The position numbers and the translations under genes were made by a program. The notes under the pieces are model-generated. The model saw only the letters and a program-made list of their open reading frames with translations, was not told where the DNA came from and did not search any database. DNA of 10,992 nt from Actinomycetota bacterium (GTDB taxonomy: Bacteria; Actinomycetota; Acidimicrobiia; Acidimicrobiales; Ilumatobacteraceae): positions 1 to 10,992 of the forward strand of contig SYEA01000037.1 in NCBI GenBank assembly GCA_005800965.1, read 5' to 3'. Shown here one piece after another: positions 1 through 4,976 of the stretch. The first letter of the stretch is position 1, and each line of letters opens with the position of its first letter.

Positions 1-662
1 CGAGTCTTGCCACCCGACTTGATGGTGCCTGCCGACGCATCGGCGCCACGCATGAACGAAACAGGGCCCGACGCGGTGCCGCCACCCTTAAGCGTTTCAG
101 CGCTGCTACGAATGGCCGACAAGTTGATGCCCGATCCCGAGCCACCCTTGAAGATGGTGCCTTCCTCGCGATACCAATTGAGGATGCCGTCCATCGTGTC
201 TTCGACGGCCAAAATGAAACAGGCACTCGCCTGTTGTGGCACGCCTTTGACACCGATGTTGAACCACACCGGACTGTTAAATGCCGCGCGCTGGGTGACG
301 AGGATGTACTTGAGCTCGTTACGGAATGCCTCGGCCTCGGCTTCGTCTACGAAATAGCCGCCCTGGATGCCCCAATTGGCGATGGTGTCGGCCACGCGGT
401 CAATGACTTGGCGCAACGAGACCTCACGCTCAGAAGTACCAGGTGTGCCGCGGAAATATTTTTGCGAAACGATGTTGGTCGCGTTGAGCGACCACGTGTC
501 GGGGAACTCGACGTCGCGTTGCTCGAAGGCCACGCTGCCGTCTTTCCAGTTGCTGATGCGCGCATCGCGCTTTTCCCACTTGATCATGTCGTACGGGTGA
601 ACTTCAGGTTGCGTGAAGTGGCGATTGATTCCGATGGAGAGACGCTCCGGAGCGATGGACAT
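1..662 (-). CDS. nrdJ: Vitamin B12-dependent (class II) ribonucleotide reductase, N-terminal part
   Basis: This is the N-terminal part (about 220 residues) of an adenosylcobalamin-dependent ribonucleoside-diphosphate reductase, which makes deoxyribonucleotides for DNA synthesis and repair in the cytoplasm. The reading frame is open to the left edge, so the catalytic barrel's radical-site cysteine and the C-terminal zinc and cysteine tail are missing. Visible family signatures are VHPYD (residues 21-25), VEFPDTWS (51-58), NSPVWFN (129-135), SACFIL with the conserved redox Cys148, FKGGSGSGINLS (171-182) and MRGADASAGTIKSGG (204-218). They match my memory of Streptomyces NrdJ closely. The start is the ATG at 662. 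A GAAAGG ribosome site lies 7 bases upstream (670-675), and an in-frame TAG further upstream allows no longer ATG start. nrdR, the usual partner, lies about 2.5 kb upstream on the same strand, separated by a molybdoenzyme gene. Two NrdR-box-like elements lie in the leader. Confidence 0.95.
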   Translation of the reverse strand, partial: MSIAPERLSIGINRHFTQPEVHPYDMIKWEKRDARISNWKDGSVAFEQRDVEFPDTWSLNATNIVSQKYFRGTPGTSEREVSLRQVIDRVADTIANWGIQGGYFVDEAEAEAFRNELKYILVTQRAAFNSPVWFNIGVKGVPQQASACFILAVEDTMDGILNWYREEGTIFKGGSGSGINLSAIRSSAETLKGGGTASGPVSFMRGADASAGTIKSGGKT

Positions 663-685
663 TGCATTGCCTTTCGTAGTTGGTG

Positions 686-697
686 AGAACTTGTTCT
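686..697. repeat. Short palindrome AGAAC-TT-GTTCT in the nrdJ leader
   Basis: A perfect inverted repeat, AGAAC/GTTCT with a 2-base centre, lies 23 bases upstream of the nrdJ start codon. Its half-sites (GAAC/GTTC) are those of a LexA box, but the centre is 2 bases instead of the 4 seen at lexA in this window. I therefore do not call it a LexA site. It could be a small RNA hairpin in the leader or a chance palindrome. Confidence 0.3.
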
Positions 698-767
698 AGT
701 TGACGGTGTTGCGGGGATGACGGATTCTCGTTGGGGGGAATAACGACCATAGTGGGTCAACGACGTA

Positions 768-783
768 CCACTAGGGATGGTAG
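768..783 (-). promoter_or_regulatory. Candidate NrdR box, nrdJ-proximal
   Basis: Read on the minus strand the 16-mer is CTACCATCCCTAGTGG. Compared with the published-style NrdR box acaCwAtATaTwGtgt, as I remember it, it keeps C4, A6, t7, T11, w12, G13, t14 and g15 but not the AT-rich centre. It is the nearer of two similar elements upstream of nrdJ. Their starts are exactly 42 bases apart, close to four helical turns, as expected for cooperative NrdR binding. The right half also pairs with CCACTA at 750-755 as a separate inverted repeat, so another binding protein is possible. The call rests on a remembered consensus. Confidence 0.35.
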
Positions 784-809
784 AAAACAGCCCGTAATTG
801 CAGTTCCGC

Positions 810-825
810 CCACAACCGGTGGTAT
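810..825 (-). promoter_or_regulatory. Candidate NrdR box, nrdJ-distal
   Basis: Read on the minus strand the 16-mer is ATACCACCGGTTGTGG. It shares TACCA near the left end and T-w-GTGG at the right end with the element at 768-783. It keeps C4, A6, T11, w12, G13, t14 and g15 of the NrdR-box consensus as I remember it. It lies about 150 bases upstream of the nrdJ start. A poor -10-like hexamer TAGGCT (827-832, minus strand) lies just upstream, but I could not pair it with a convincing -35, so the nrdJ promoter remains unplaced. Confidence 0.35.
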
Positions 826-876
826 CAGCCTACAAGCGTGAAATTTGATTTTTTGACGAATTTCGGGGCACTCGGC

Positions 877-897
877 AAAAAGTTACCGTGCTGTAAC
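877..897 (-). terminator. Weak rho-independent terminator after the molybdoenzyme gene
   Basis: On the minus strand, GTTAC-AGCACG-GTAAC is followed directly by TTTTT, about 20 bases after the stop codon of the molybdopterin oxidoreductase. The 5-bp stem is short and not GC-rich, so termination may be partial. A second copy of the 12-mer TGTTACAGCACG lies just upstream and could form an alternative stem. If it works, it separates this transcript from nrdJ. Confidence 0.4.
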
Positions 898-910
898 ACG
901 TGCTGTAACA
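887..910. repeat. Tandem 12-bp repeat (two perfect copies)
   Basis: The 12-mer CGTGCTGTAACA occurs twice head-to-tail at 887-898 and 899-910, directly after the stop codon of the molybdoenzyme gene. The left copy forms part of the hairpin at 882-897. It probably arose by slippage duplication. A role beyond the hairpin is not evident. Confidence 0.85.
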
Positions 911-914
911 GGCG

Positions 915-3179
915 CTACTTCGACTCCGCGGTGACTGCCACTGGGATGCCGTTGAGCACTGCATTGCCTGACAACGGGTCGATTGCTTCGTGATCGGTCA
1001 GCACGTTGGAATTCACCCCAGCGAATTCGTGCGCCACTGACTGTCGTGTGCCTGGCAGGTGGTGACCCCAACCGTGGGGCAGGCTCACCACGCGTGGGCG
1101 AATCGCATCGGTAATTTCTGCTGGTGCAATCACCGAGCCCACCCGACTGGTCACGCGCACAGCGCCACCGTTGACCACACCGAGTCGCGCGGCATCGTCG
1201 GGATGAATCTGCAGAGTGCAACGAGGCTTGCCCTTTACCAAAACGCGAATGTTGTGCATCCACGAATTGTTGGACCGCAGATGGCGCCGTCCGACGAGCA
1301 ACATTGCGTCGGGGTCAGCGCTCAACGATGCCCGCAAGCGCGGCAAGTCGGCAATCAACTCGGCTGGGGCGAGCTCAATTTTGCCGCTTGGGGTGCGCAA
1401 CACTTCGGGAATCCGCGGAATCAGCGCACCGTAATCCACACCGTGCGGATGTTGCTTCAACATCGCCACGCTCGCACCCGCTGGGTTGGCCCCAAAGCCC
1501 TCGCCGAATGGGCCGATGCGCAACAATAAATCCAAAATGCGATCTGGCCCGCGCAACGAACCGTTTTCAGGGCCGCTCAAGGCCTGGTAAATCTCGTCTG
1601 GGTTGCGACCGGCTATCACGCTGGTGTCATCGCGCACGGTGGACTCGATGAGCGAACGAATGCTGACGTCGTCGATCGTGTCGGGGTCGACATTGGGGCC
1701 TAGACCCTGCACGATGCCCGCCAACTTGGCCAAAATCTCCCACTCGTCGGGCACCCCAGGCGGCAACTCGAACACCGGTGGGCTGTAGTTCGCCACACTG
1801 CGCAGCGCAAAGTTCAGCAACGCCAAGTCGTAGTGGCTGCGATACAAGCTTGATGGCGCCGGCAAAACCACATCGGCGTGGCGTGAGGTTTCGTTCAGAT
1901 AGATGTCGACACTCACCATGAAGTCGAGGCTGGCGAATGACTTATCCAGTTGTTCACTGTTGGGTGTGCTGAGCACCGGGTTGCCACCCACCACGACCAT
2001 GGCGCGAATTTGCCCGGGGCCAGGTGTGTCGATTTCTTCGGCCATAAGTGCCGCCGGAAACTCCCCTAGCGCTTCGGGAAAGTTGCGCACCCGCGACTTG
2101 CCGCGGCCGGTGCGAAAACCCTTGCCAACACCTTTTTTACCGCGCGTGGTTGGCCCTGAGACCACCGGCAATGGAAACATCGCCCCGCCGACGATGTCGA
2201 GGTTGCCTGTTACTGCATTGAGCACATCGACCAACCACGATGCGGTGGTACCAAAGCTCACGGTGGTGGTGCCAATACGCCCATACACCGCAGCCCGTTC
2301 GGCGTCGCACAGCTCGATGGCGATGCGACGAATGGTGATGGCGTCAATGCCCACCACACGCGCGACTGCCTCGGGCGTGAACTCGGCCAGGGCCTCTTGA
2401 ACTTCCGCAAGACCGTTTACGTGACCAGCCAAATGGTCGCCGAGCTGCGCTCGTTGCGCTTCAAACACCGCCGTGACCATGGCCGCCAATAGCAGTGCAT
2501 CGGTACCCGGACGAATTGCCAACCACTCGTCGGCCGACTCAGCCGTGCGACTGCGACGTGGGTCAACCACGATGATGCGTCCACCGCGTGCGCGAAGCGC
2601 TTCAAGTCGCCCTGGCCAGTCGGGTGCTGTGGCCAAGCTGCCGTTGCTGGCGTACGGGTTGGCACCCAACATCAGCAAATAATCACAACGGTCAAGATCG
2701 GGAACAGGCACCGAGATTGCGGTGCCAAACATGAAGCCAGCCGAAACCTGTTTGGGGACTTGGTCGACGCTCGATGCACTGAAGCGTTGGCGACTGCCAA
2801 TCGCAGTGAGCAACACGCGATTGAACGTCATTGCCGACAAGTTGTGTGCACCAGGGTTGCCGAGATAAGCGCCGATCGACTCGCGGCCGTGGTCGGCAAT
2901 GACTTGGGTGAACCCACGTTCAACGTGTTCCCACGCTTCTTCCCACGACACTTCGACATGTTTGCCATCGCGCCACACGAGTGGCTGGCGCAGCCGATCG
3001 GGGTCTTCGTGCAACTGCTTCAGAGTCGAGCCTTTCGGGCAGATGTAGCCCTTGGAAAACACGTCGTTCATGTCGCCGCGAATCCGCACGACGGTGGTGT
3101 CACGCACCGAAATCTCCAGCCCACAACCTGCTTCGCAAAGCGGACACGTGCGCACCACGACGCGGTCGACCTGGGACAT
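915..3179 (-). CDS. Molybdopterin (bis-MGD) oxidoreductase, FdhF/DMSO-reductase superfamily, substrate unknown
   Basis: This 754-residue protein is a molybdenum- or tungsten-bis-pyranopterin oxidoreductase. The N-terminus holds a [4Fe-4S] motif with Cys12, Cys15, Cys19 and Cys47, followed by Lys49 in CPKG, the usual electron relay. The central dinucleotide-binding domains include LMLGANPY (169-176) and VVDPRRSR (204-211). The C-terminal molybdopterin-binding domain carries LQIHPDDAARLG and SLPHGWGHHLPG. There is no Tat signal, so it should be cytoplasmic, and no electron-transfer or chaperone subunit is encoded nearby. Around residues 133-152, where formate dehydrogenases carry a Cys or Sec metal ligand, there is no cysteine. 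Ser136, Ser137 or Asp139 might serve instead, so a plain formate dehydrogenase label is unsafe. The start is the ATG at 3179, 13 bases after nrdR ends, with AAGG upstream. A longer frame reaching 3350 overlaps nrdR and lacks family similarity. It is probably cotranscribed with nrdR. The family is sure; the reaction is unknown. Confidence 0.92.
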   Translation of the reverse strand: MSQVDRVVVRTCPLCEAGCGLEISVRDTTVVRIRGDMNDVFSKGYICPKGSTLKQLHEDPDRLRQPLVWRDGKHVEVSWEEAWEHVERGFTQVIADHGRESIGAYLGNPGAHNLSAMTFNRVLLTAIGSRQRFSASSVDQVPKQVSAGFMFGTAISVPVPDLDRCDYLLMLGANPYASNGSLATAPDWPGRLEALRARGGRIIVVDPRRSRTAESADEWLAIRPGTDALLLAAMVTAVFEAQRAQLGDHLAGHVNGLAEVQEALAEFTPEAVARVVGIDAITIRRIAIELCDAERAAVYGRIGTTTVSFGTTASWLVDVLNAVTGNLDIVGGAMFPLPVVSGPTTRGKKGVGKGFRTGRGKSRVRNFPEALGEFPAALMAEEIDTPGPGQIRAMVVVGGNPVLSTPNSEQLDKSFASLDFMVSVDIYLNETSRHADVVLPAPSSLYRSHYDLALLNFALRSVANYSPPVFELPPGVPDEWEILAKLAGIVQGLGPNVDPDTIDDVSIRSLIESTVRDDTSVIAGRNPDEIYQALSGPENGSLRGPDRILDLLLRIGPFGEGFGANPAGASVAMLKQHPHGVDYGALIPRIPEVLRTPSGKIELAPAELIADLPRLRASLSADPDAMLLVGRRHLRSNNSWMHNIRVLVKGKPRCTLQIHPDDAARLGVVNGGAVRVTSRVGSVIAPAEITDAIRPRVVSLPHGWGHHLPGTRQSVAHEFAGVNSNVLTDHEAIDPLSGNAVLNGIPVAVTAESK

Positions 3180-3192
3180 GATGGTCTTGACC

Positions 3193-3669
3193 TTACTTTT
3201 TCTTGCGCGGCTTGGCAGCCGTGCGCTTTTCGAGCAAGGTGATCTCGCGTTGAAAGTCGGACGCTTCGTCGAAGCCTTTATACACACTTGCAAAACGCAG
3301 ATACGCCACCTCGTCAAGTTTGCGCAACCGCTCGAGCACCGCCTGGCCAACTTGAGCGCTCGTCACGTCGCCACCCGTCAAGCGCATCGCGTCTTCGACA
3401 GACGTTGCCAAGTCGTCCAGGTCTTGTGCAGTCACTGGGCGCCCCTTGGTGGCCGACCCCAGCCCAGCCACAATCTTGAGCCGATCAAAGGGCTCTTTGT
3501 CACCACTTCGTTTCATGACGTACACCGGAAGTTCATCGATGCGTTCATAGGTGGTGAAGCGTGTATCGCACTTTAAACATTGACGCCGGCGGCGCACAGC
3601 GGCACCGTCCTCGGCAGCCCGCGAGTCGAGGACTCGCGAGTCATCATGACCGCAACTGGGGCAACGCAC
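3193..3669 (-). CDS. nrdR: Transcriptional repressor NrdR
   Basis: NrdR is a nucleotide-sensing repressor of ribonucleotide reductase genes. It binds paired NrdR boxes when its ATP-cone is loaded with dATP/ATP. The 158-residue protein has the expected N-terminal zinc ribbon with Cys3, Cys6, Cys31 and Cys34 (RCPSC and QCLKC), then FTTYERID (38-45). The ATP-cone begins near VYVMKRSG (49-56) and ends with YLRFASVYKGF. The C-terminus is a short basic tail (KPRKKK). I chose the GTG at 3669 because family members begin M-R-C-P at this point. A longer open frame to 3900 would overlap the upstream LysM gene and add residues without similarity. No strong ribosome site precedes the GTG, which suggests translation linked to the gene 37 bases upstream. 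Likely targets include nrdJ on the left of the window, where candidate boxes are visible. Placement behind a LexA-type promoter suggests SOS influence. Confidence 0.94.
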   Translation of the reverse strand: MRCPSCGHDDSRVLDSRAAEDGAAVRRRRQCLKCDTRFTTYERIDELPVYVMKRSGDKEPFDRLKIVAGLGSATKGRPVTAQDLDDLATSVEDAMRLTGGDVTSAQVGQAVLERLRKLDEVAYLRFASVYKGFDEASDFQREITLLEKRTAAKPRKKK

Positions 3670-3706
3670 GTTGCGCCCAGAGTAGTGCCGCAGGCGACCC
3701 CGCTGT

Positions 3707-4075
3707 TTAGGGGATGCGAATGAGCTGGCCGCTCGTAATTGCAGTTCCATTGAGGCGCACGAGATGATCAACCACTTCGCTGATGGGGGCATTGGGGGCA
3801 ATGCGTTCACCGATTGACCACAAGGTGTCGCCTGGTTGGGCCACGACGTACTTCGGCGCCGCGGATCGACCGGCAGTGCCATCGGCAGCGGCACTGGCAC
3901 CGAACAGCGAGAACATGCTCAACAGCACAGCGGCTGCTACGGCAGTAATGGCAAACATCGCCCCGAGGCGCCGACGTCGATAGACGCGTTGCAATTGGCG
4001 AGTGTGAGCCGCTTGGCGGATCGCCATGCGACGGGTGGTGGGTTGGAGTTGTCCTGCGAACACGATGGTGGCCAT
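3707..4075 (-). CDS. Small LysM membrane protein, probable SOS cell-division inhibitor (YneA/ChiZ-like)
   Basis: This 122-residue protein has a basic N-terminal segment with an RRRR cluster (33-36) and one hydrophobic membrane segment (about 38-60). An Ala/Gly linker leads to a C-terminal LysM domain (about 75-122) with the typical YVVAQPGDTLWSIGERI start and LNG...G-QLIRIP end. The expected topology is N-in, with the peptidoglycan-binding domain outside. The same position (divergent from lexA), size and layout are found in Bacillus YneA and Mycobacterium Rv2719c/ChiZ, which stop division during SOS. Sequence similarity beyond LysM cannot be judged here. The ATG at 4075 has AAAGGA 7 bases upstream (4083-4088). 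Its promoter (4172-4200) holds a perfect LexA box in the spacer and another just downstream of the expected transcript start. nrdR follows after 37 bases. The LysM architecture is certain; the division-inhibitor role is inferred from context. Confidence 0.85.
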   Translation of the reverse strand: MATIVFAGQLQPTTRRMAIRQAAHTRQLQRVYRRRRLGAMFAITAVAAAVLLSMFSLFGASAAADGTAGRSAAPKYVVAQPGDTLWSIGERIAPNAPISEVVDHLVRLNGTAITSGQLIRIP

Positions 4076-4100
4076 GGGAGTTTCCTTTGTGGTTGGGGTT

Positions 4101-4130
4101 TGGGTGATTGCGGGTTGGGTGATTGCGGGT
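4101..4130. repeat. Tandem 15-bp repeat in the LysM gene 5' leader
   Basis: The 15-mer TGGGTGATTGCGGGT is present twice without change at 4101-4115 and 4116-4130. A degraded third partial copy (TGATTGACTGGG) follows from 4131. It lies in the roughly 90-base untranslated leader between the expected transcript start and the ribosome site of the LysM gene. It looks like slippage duplication, and I see no stable hairpin from it. Confidence 0.9.
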
Positions 4131-4144
4131 TGATTGACTGGGGG

Positions 4145-4158
4145 CGAACAGGTGTTCT
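4145..4158. promoter_or_regulatory. LexA box 1 (LysM gene side)
   Basis: CGAAC-AGGT-GTTCT carries the full GAAC-N4-GTTC core. It is flanked by GGGG on the left and CCCC on the right, giving an extended palindrome. It would lie about 7 to 20 bases downstream of the transcript start expected for the LysM gene, where bound LexA could block elongation or promoter escape. A 13-base stretch covering its left half (4140-4152) is repeated exactly at box 4. Confidence 0.82.
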
Positions 4159-4171
4159 CCCCTCGGCTTCC

Positions 4172-4200
4172 ACCATAGCGAACGGGTGTTCGTAGTACAA
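4172..4200 (-). promoter_or_regulatory. LexA-controlled promoter of the LysM gene
   Basis: On the minus strand, the -35 hexamer TTGTAC (4195-4200) and the -10 hexamer TATGGT (4172-4177) are separated by exactly 17 bases. The spacer is almost filled by LexA box 2. Transcription should start near 4165, giving a leader of about 90 bases. The promoter would drive the LysM gene and, lacking a visible terminator, nrdR and the molybdoenzyme too. Confidence 0.7.
4179..4192. promoter_or_regulatory. LexA box 2 (perfect)
   Basis: CGAAC-GGGT-GTTCG is a perfect match to the Gram-positive/actinobacterial SOS-box form CGAAC-N4-GTTCG. It sits between the -35 and -10 hexamers of the LysM gene promoter, so LexA binding would exclude RNA polymerase. 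It is 34 bases from box 1. Confidence 0.9.
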
Positions 4201-4253
4201 CCTCCCCAGAAACCCAAGCCCAGCAACGGTTTCAGGGATTTCCAACAAATATA

Positions 4254-4267
4254 CGAACATGTGTTTG
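4254..4267. promoter_or_regulatory. LexA box 3 (lexA side)
   Basis: CGAAC-ATGT-GTTTG has one mismatch to the palindrome in the right half-site (GTTT instead of GTTC). Its right end overlaps the -35 hexamer of the lexA promoter. It is 24 bases upstream of box 4, a layout suited to autorepression by two LexA dimers. Confidence 0.75.
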
Positions 4268-4293
4268 ACCTTGGGGGCGAACAGGCGTACGCT
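4265..4293 (+). promoter_or_regulatory. lexA promoter, probably giving a leaderless transcript
   Basis: The -35 hexamer TTGACC (4265-4270) and -10 hexamer TACGCT (4288-4293) are 17 bases apart. The expected transcription start, about 7 bases after the -10, falls at 4300-4301, which is the lexA ATG itself. No Shine-Dalgarno-like sequence lies between the promoter and the ATG. Both observations point to a leaderless or nearly leaderless mRNA. LexA boxes 3 and 4 overlap the two hexamers. Confidence 0.7.
4278..4291. promoter_or_regulatory. LexA box 4 (degenerate, over the lexA -10)
   Basis: CGAAC-AGGC-GTACG matches the SOS box with one changed base in the right half (GTAC instead of GTTC). It overlaps the first bases of the -10 hexamer. 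The 13 bases GGGGGCGAACAGG at 4273-4285 are identical to those at 4140-4152 of box 1. Being imperfect, it may be a weaker site filled only when LexA is abundant. Confidence 0.6.
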
Positions 4294-4300
4294 TTCTGGC

Positions 4301-4951
4301 ATGACCAGTGACAACACCAATCCCATCGCTCGCCTCGGCGATCGCCAGCGAAAAATCCTCGTCTACATCGAAGAGTGCATGCGCGAGCGTGGCTATCCCC
4401 CTTCGGTGCGCGAAATCGGCGAAGCCGTCGGGCTCTCGTCATCGGCCACGGTGCACAATCACCTCGCCACGCTGCAAGAACTTGGCTACCTGCGTCGCGA
4501 CCCCACCAAGCCGCGAGCCATCGAAATGCGTTTCGATTCCGCTTCGGGCGTCACGATGGATCGCCGCCCAACAAAATACATTCCGCTCGTTGGCGAAGTG
4601 GCCGCCGGTGTCAATGTGTTGGCCCAAGAAAATGTCGAGGAACTGGTGCCGCTCCCGATGGATTTCACCGGTGACGGTGAGCTCTTCATGTTGAAGGTGC
4701 GCGGCGAGTCGATGATCGATGCCGGCATTCTTGACGGCGACTTCGTGGTGTGTCGTCAACAAAATGTGGCGCGCAACGGCGACATTGTCGTAGCCGGCAT
4801 TCCGGGGGACGAAGCCACGGTGAAGACCTTCAAGCGCGACGGCAACAAAGTAGTGCTGGTGCCGTCCAACTCGGCAATGTCACCGATGGTCTTTGACCCC
4901 ACCGACATCACCATCTTCGGCAAAGTGGTGACAGTGCTGCGCAGGCTGTAA
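4301..4951 (+). CDS. lexA: SOS-response repressor and self-cleaving protease LexA
   Basis: LexA represses DNA-damage genes and cleaves itself when RecA filaments form on single-stranded DNA. The 216-residue protein has an N-terminal winged helix-turn-helix (about residues 12-75, with PPSVREIGEAVGLSS at 33-47). The C-terminal S24-type peptidase domain has the scissile Ala102-Gly103 bond in EVAAGV, the nucleophile Ser137 in RGESMID and the general base Lys175 in EATVKTF. All catalytic parts are present. The ATG at 4301 is preferred. An in-frame ATG at 4259 would add 14 residues but sits inside LexA box 3, upstream of the promoter. The gene is divergent from the LysM gene, and the two share four LexA boxes in about 150 bases. 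It converges on dapC with 25 bases between stop codons and no clear terminator. The tail of recA, which triggers its cleavage, is at the other end of the window. Confidence 0.97.
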   Translation: MTSDNTNPIARLGDRQRKILVYIEECMRERGYPPSVREIGEAVGLSSSATVHNHLATLQELGYLRRDPTKPRAIEMRFDSASGVTMDRRPTKYIPLVGEVAAGVNVLAQENVEELVPLPMDFTGDGELFMLKVRGESMIDAGILDGDFVVCRQQNVARNGDIVVAGIPGDEATVKTFKRDGNKVVLVPSNSAMSPMVFDPTDITIFGKVVTVLRRL

Positions 4952-4976
4952 GCCGCAGCAGCACCAAGCCGCAGCA
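4950..4976. repeat. Direct 11-bp repeat in the lexA/dapC convergent junction
   Basis: AAGCCGCAGCA occurs at 4950-4960 and again at 4966-4976, filling the 25-base gap between the lexA stop codon and the end of the convergent aminotransferase gene. No GC-rich hairpin with a T-tract is present, so I see no intrinsic terminator for either gene here. Confidence 0.7.

Noticed and set aside
744..783. Hairpin of TAGTGG/CCACTA as a terminator or riboswitch stem
   Set aside because: The arms are only 6 bases around a 12-base loop, with no T-tract and no known aptamer features. It overlaps the candidate NrdR box and may just reflect its half-sites.
663..914. Adenosylcobalamin riboswitch in the nrdJ leader
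   Set aside because: Some actinobacterial class II reductase genes have one, so I looked for the B12-box and its flanking conserved pieces on the minus strand. They are not recognisable, and about 250 bases also hold the terminator and the box-like elements.
915..3179. Formate dehydrogenase assignment
   Set aside because: The fold and iron-sulfur motif fit, but no Cys or in-frame TGA (Sec) is seen at the expected metal-ligand segment. There are also no partner subunits, so I left the substrate open.
915..3350. Extended N-terminus of the molybdoenzyme (start at 3350)
   Set aside because: The extra 57 residues overlap nrdR in another frame and have no family similarity. The ATG at 3179 lies just before the iron-sulfur motif.
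3193..3900. 235-residue version of NrdR
   Set aside because: The N-terminal extension runs through the LysM gene in a different frame. NrdR proteins begin at the R-C-P-x-C motif, and a GTG codon sits exactly there.
4259..4300. Earlier lexA start at 4259
   Set aside because: This ATG lies inside LexA box 3 and upstream of the likely promoter. The residues it adds are not part of the usual LexA N-terminus.
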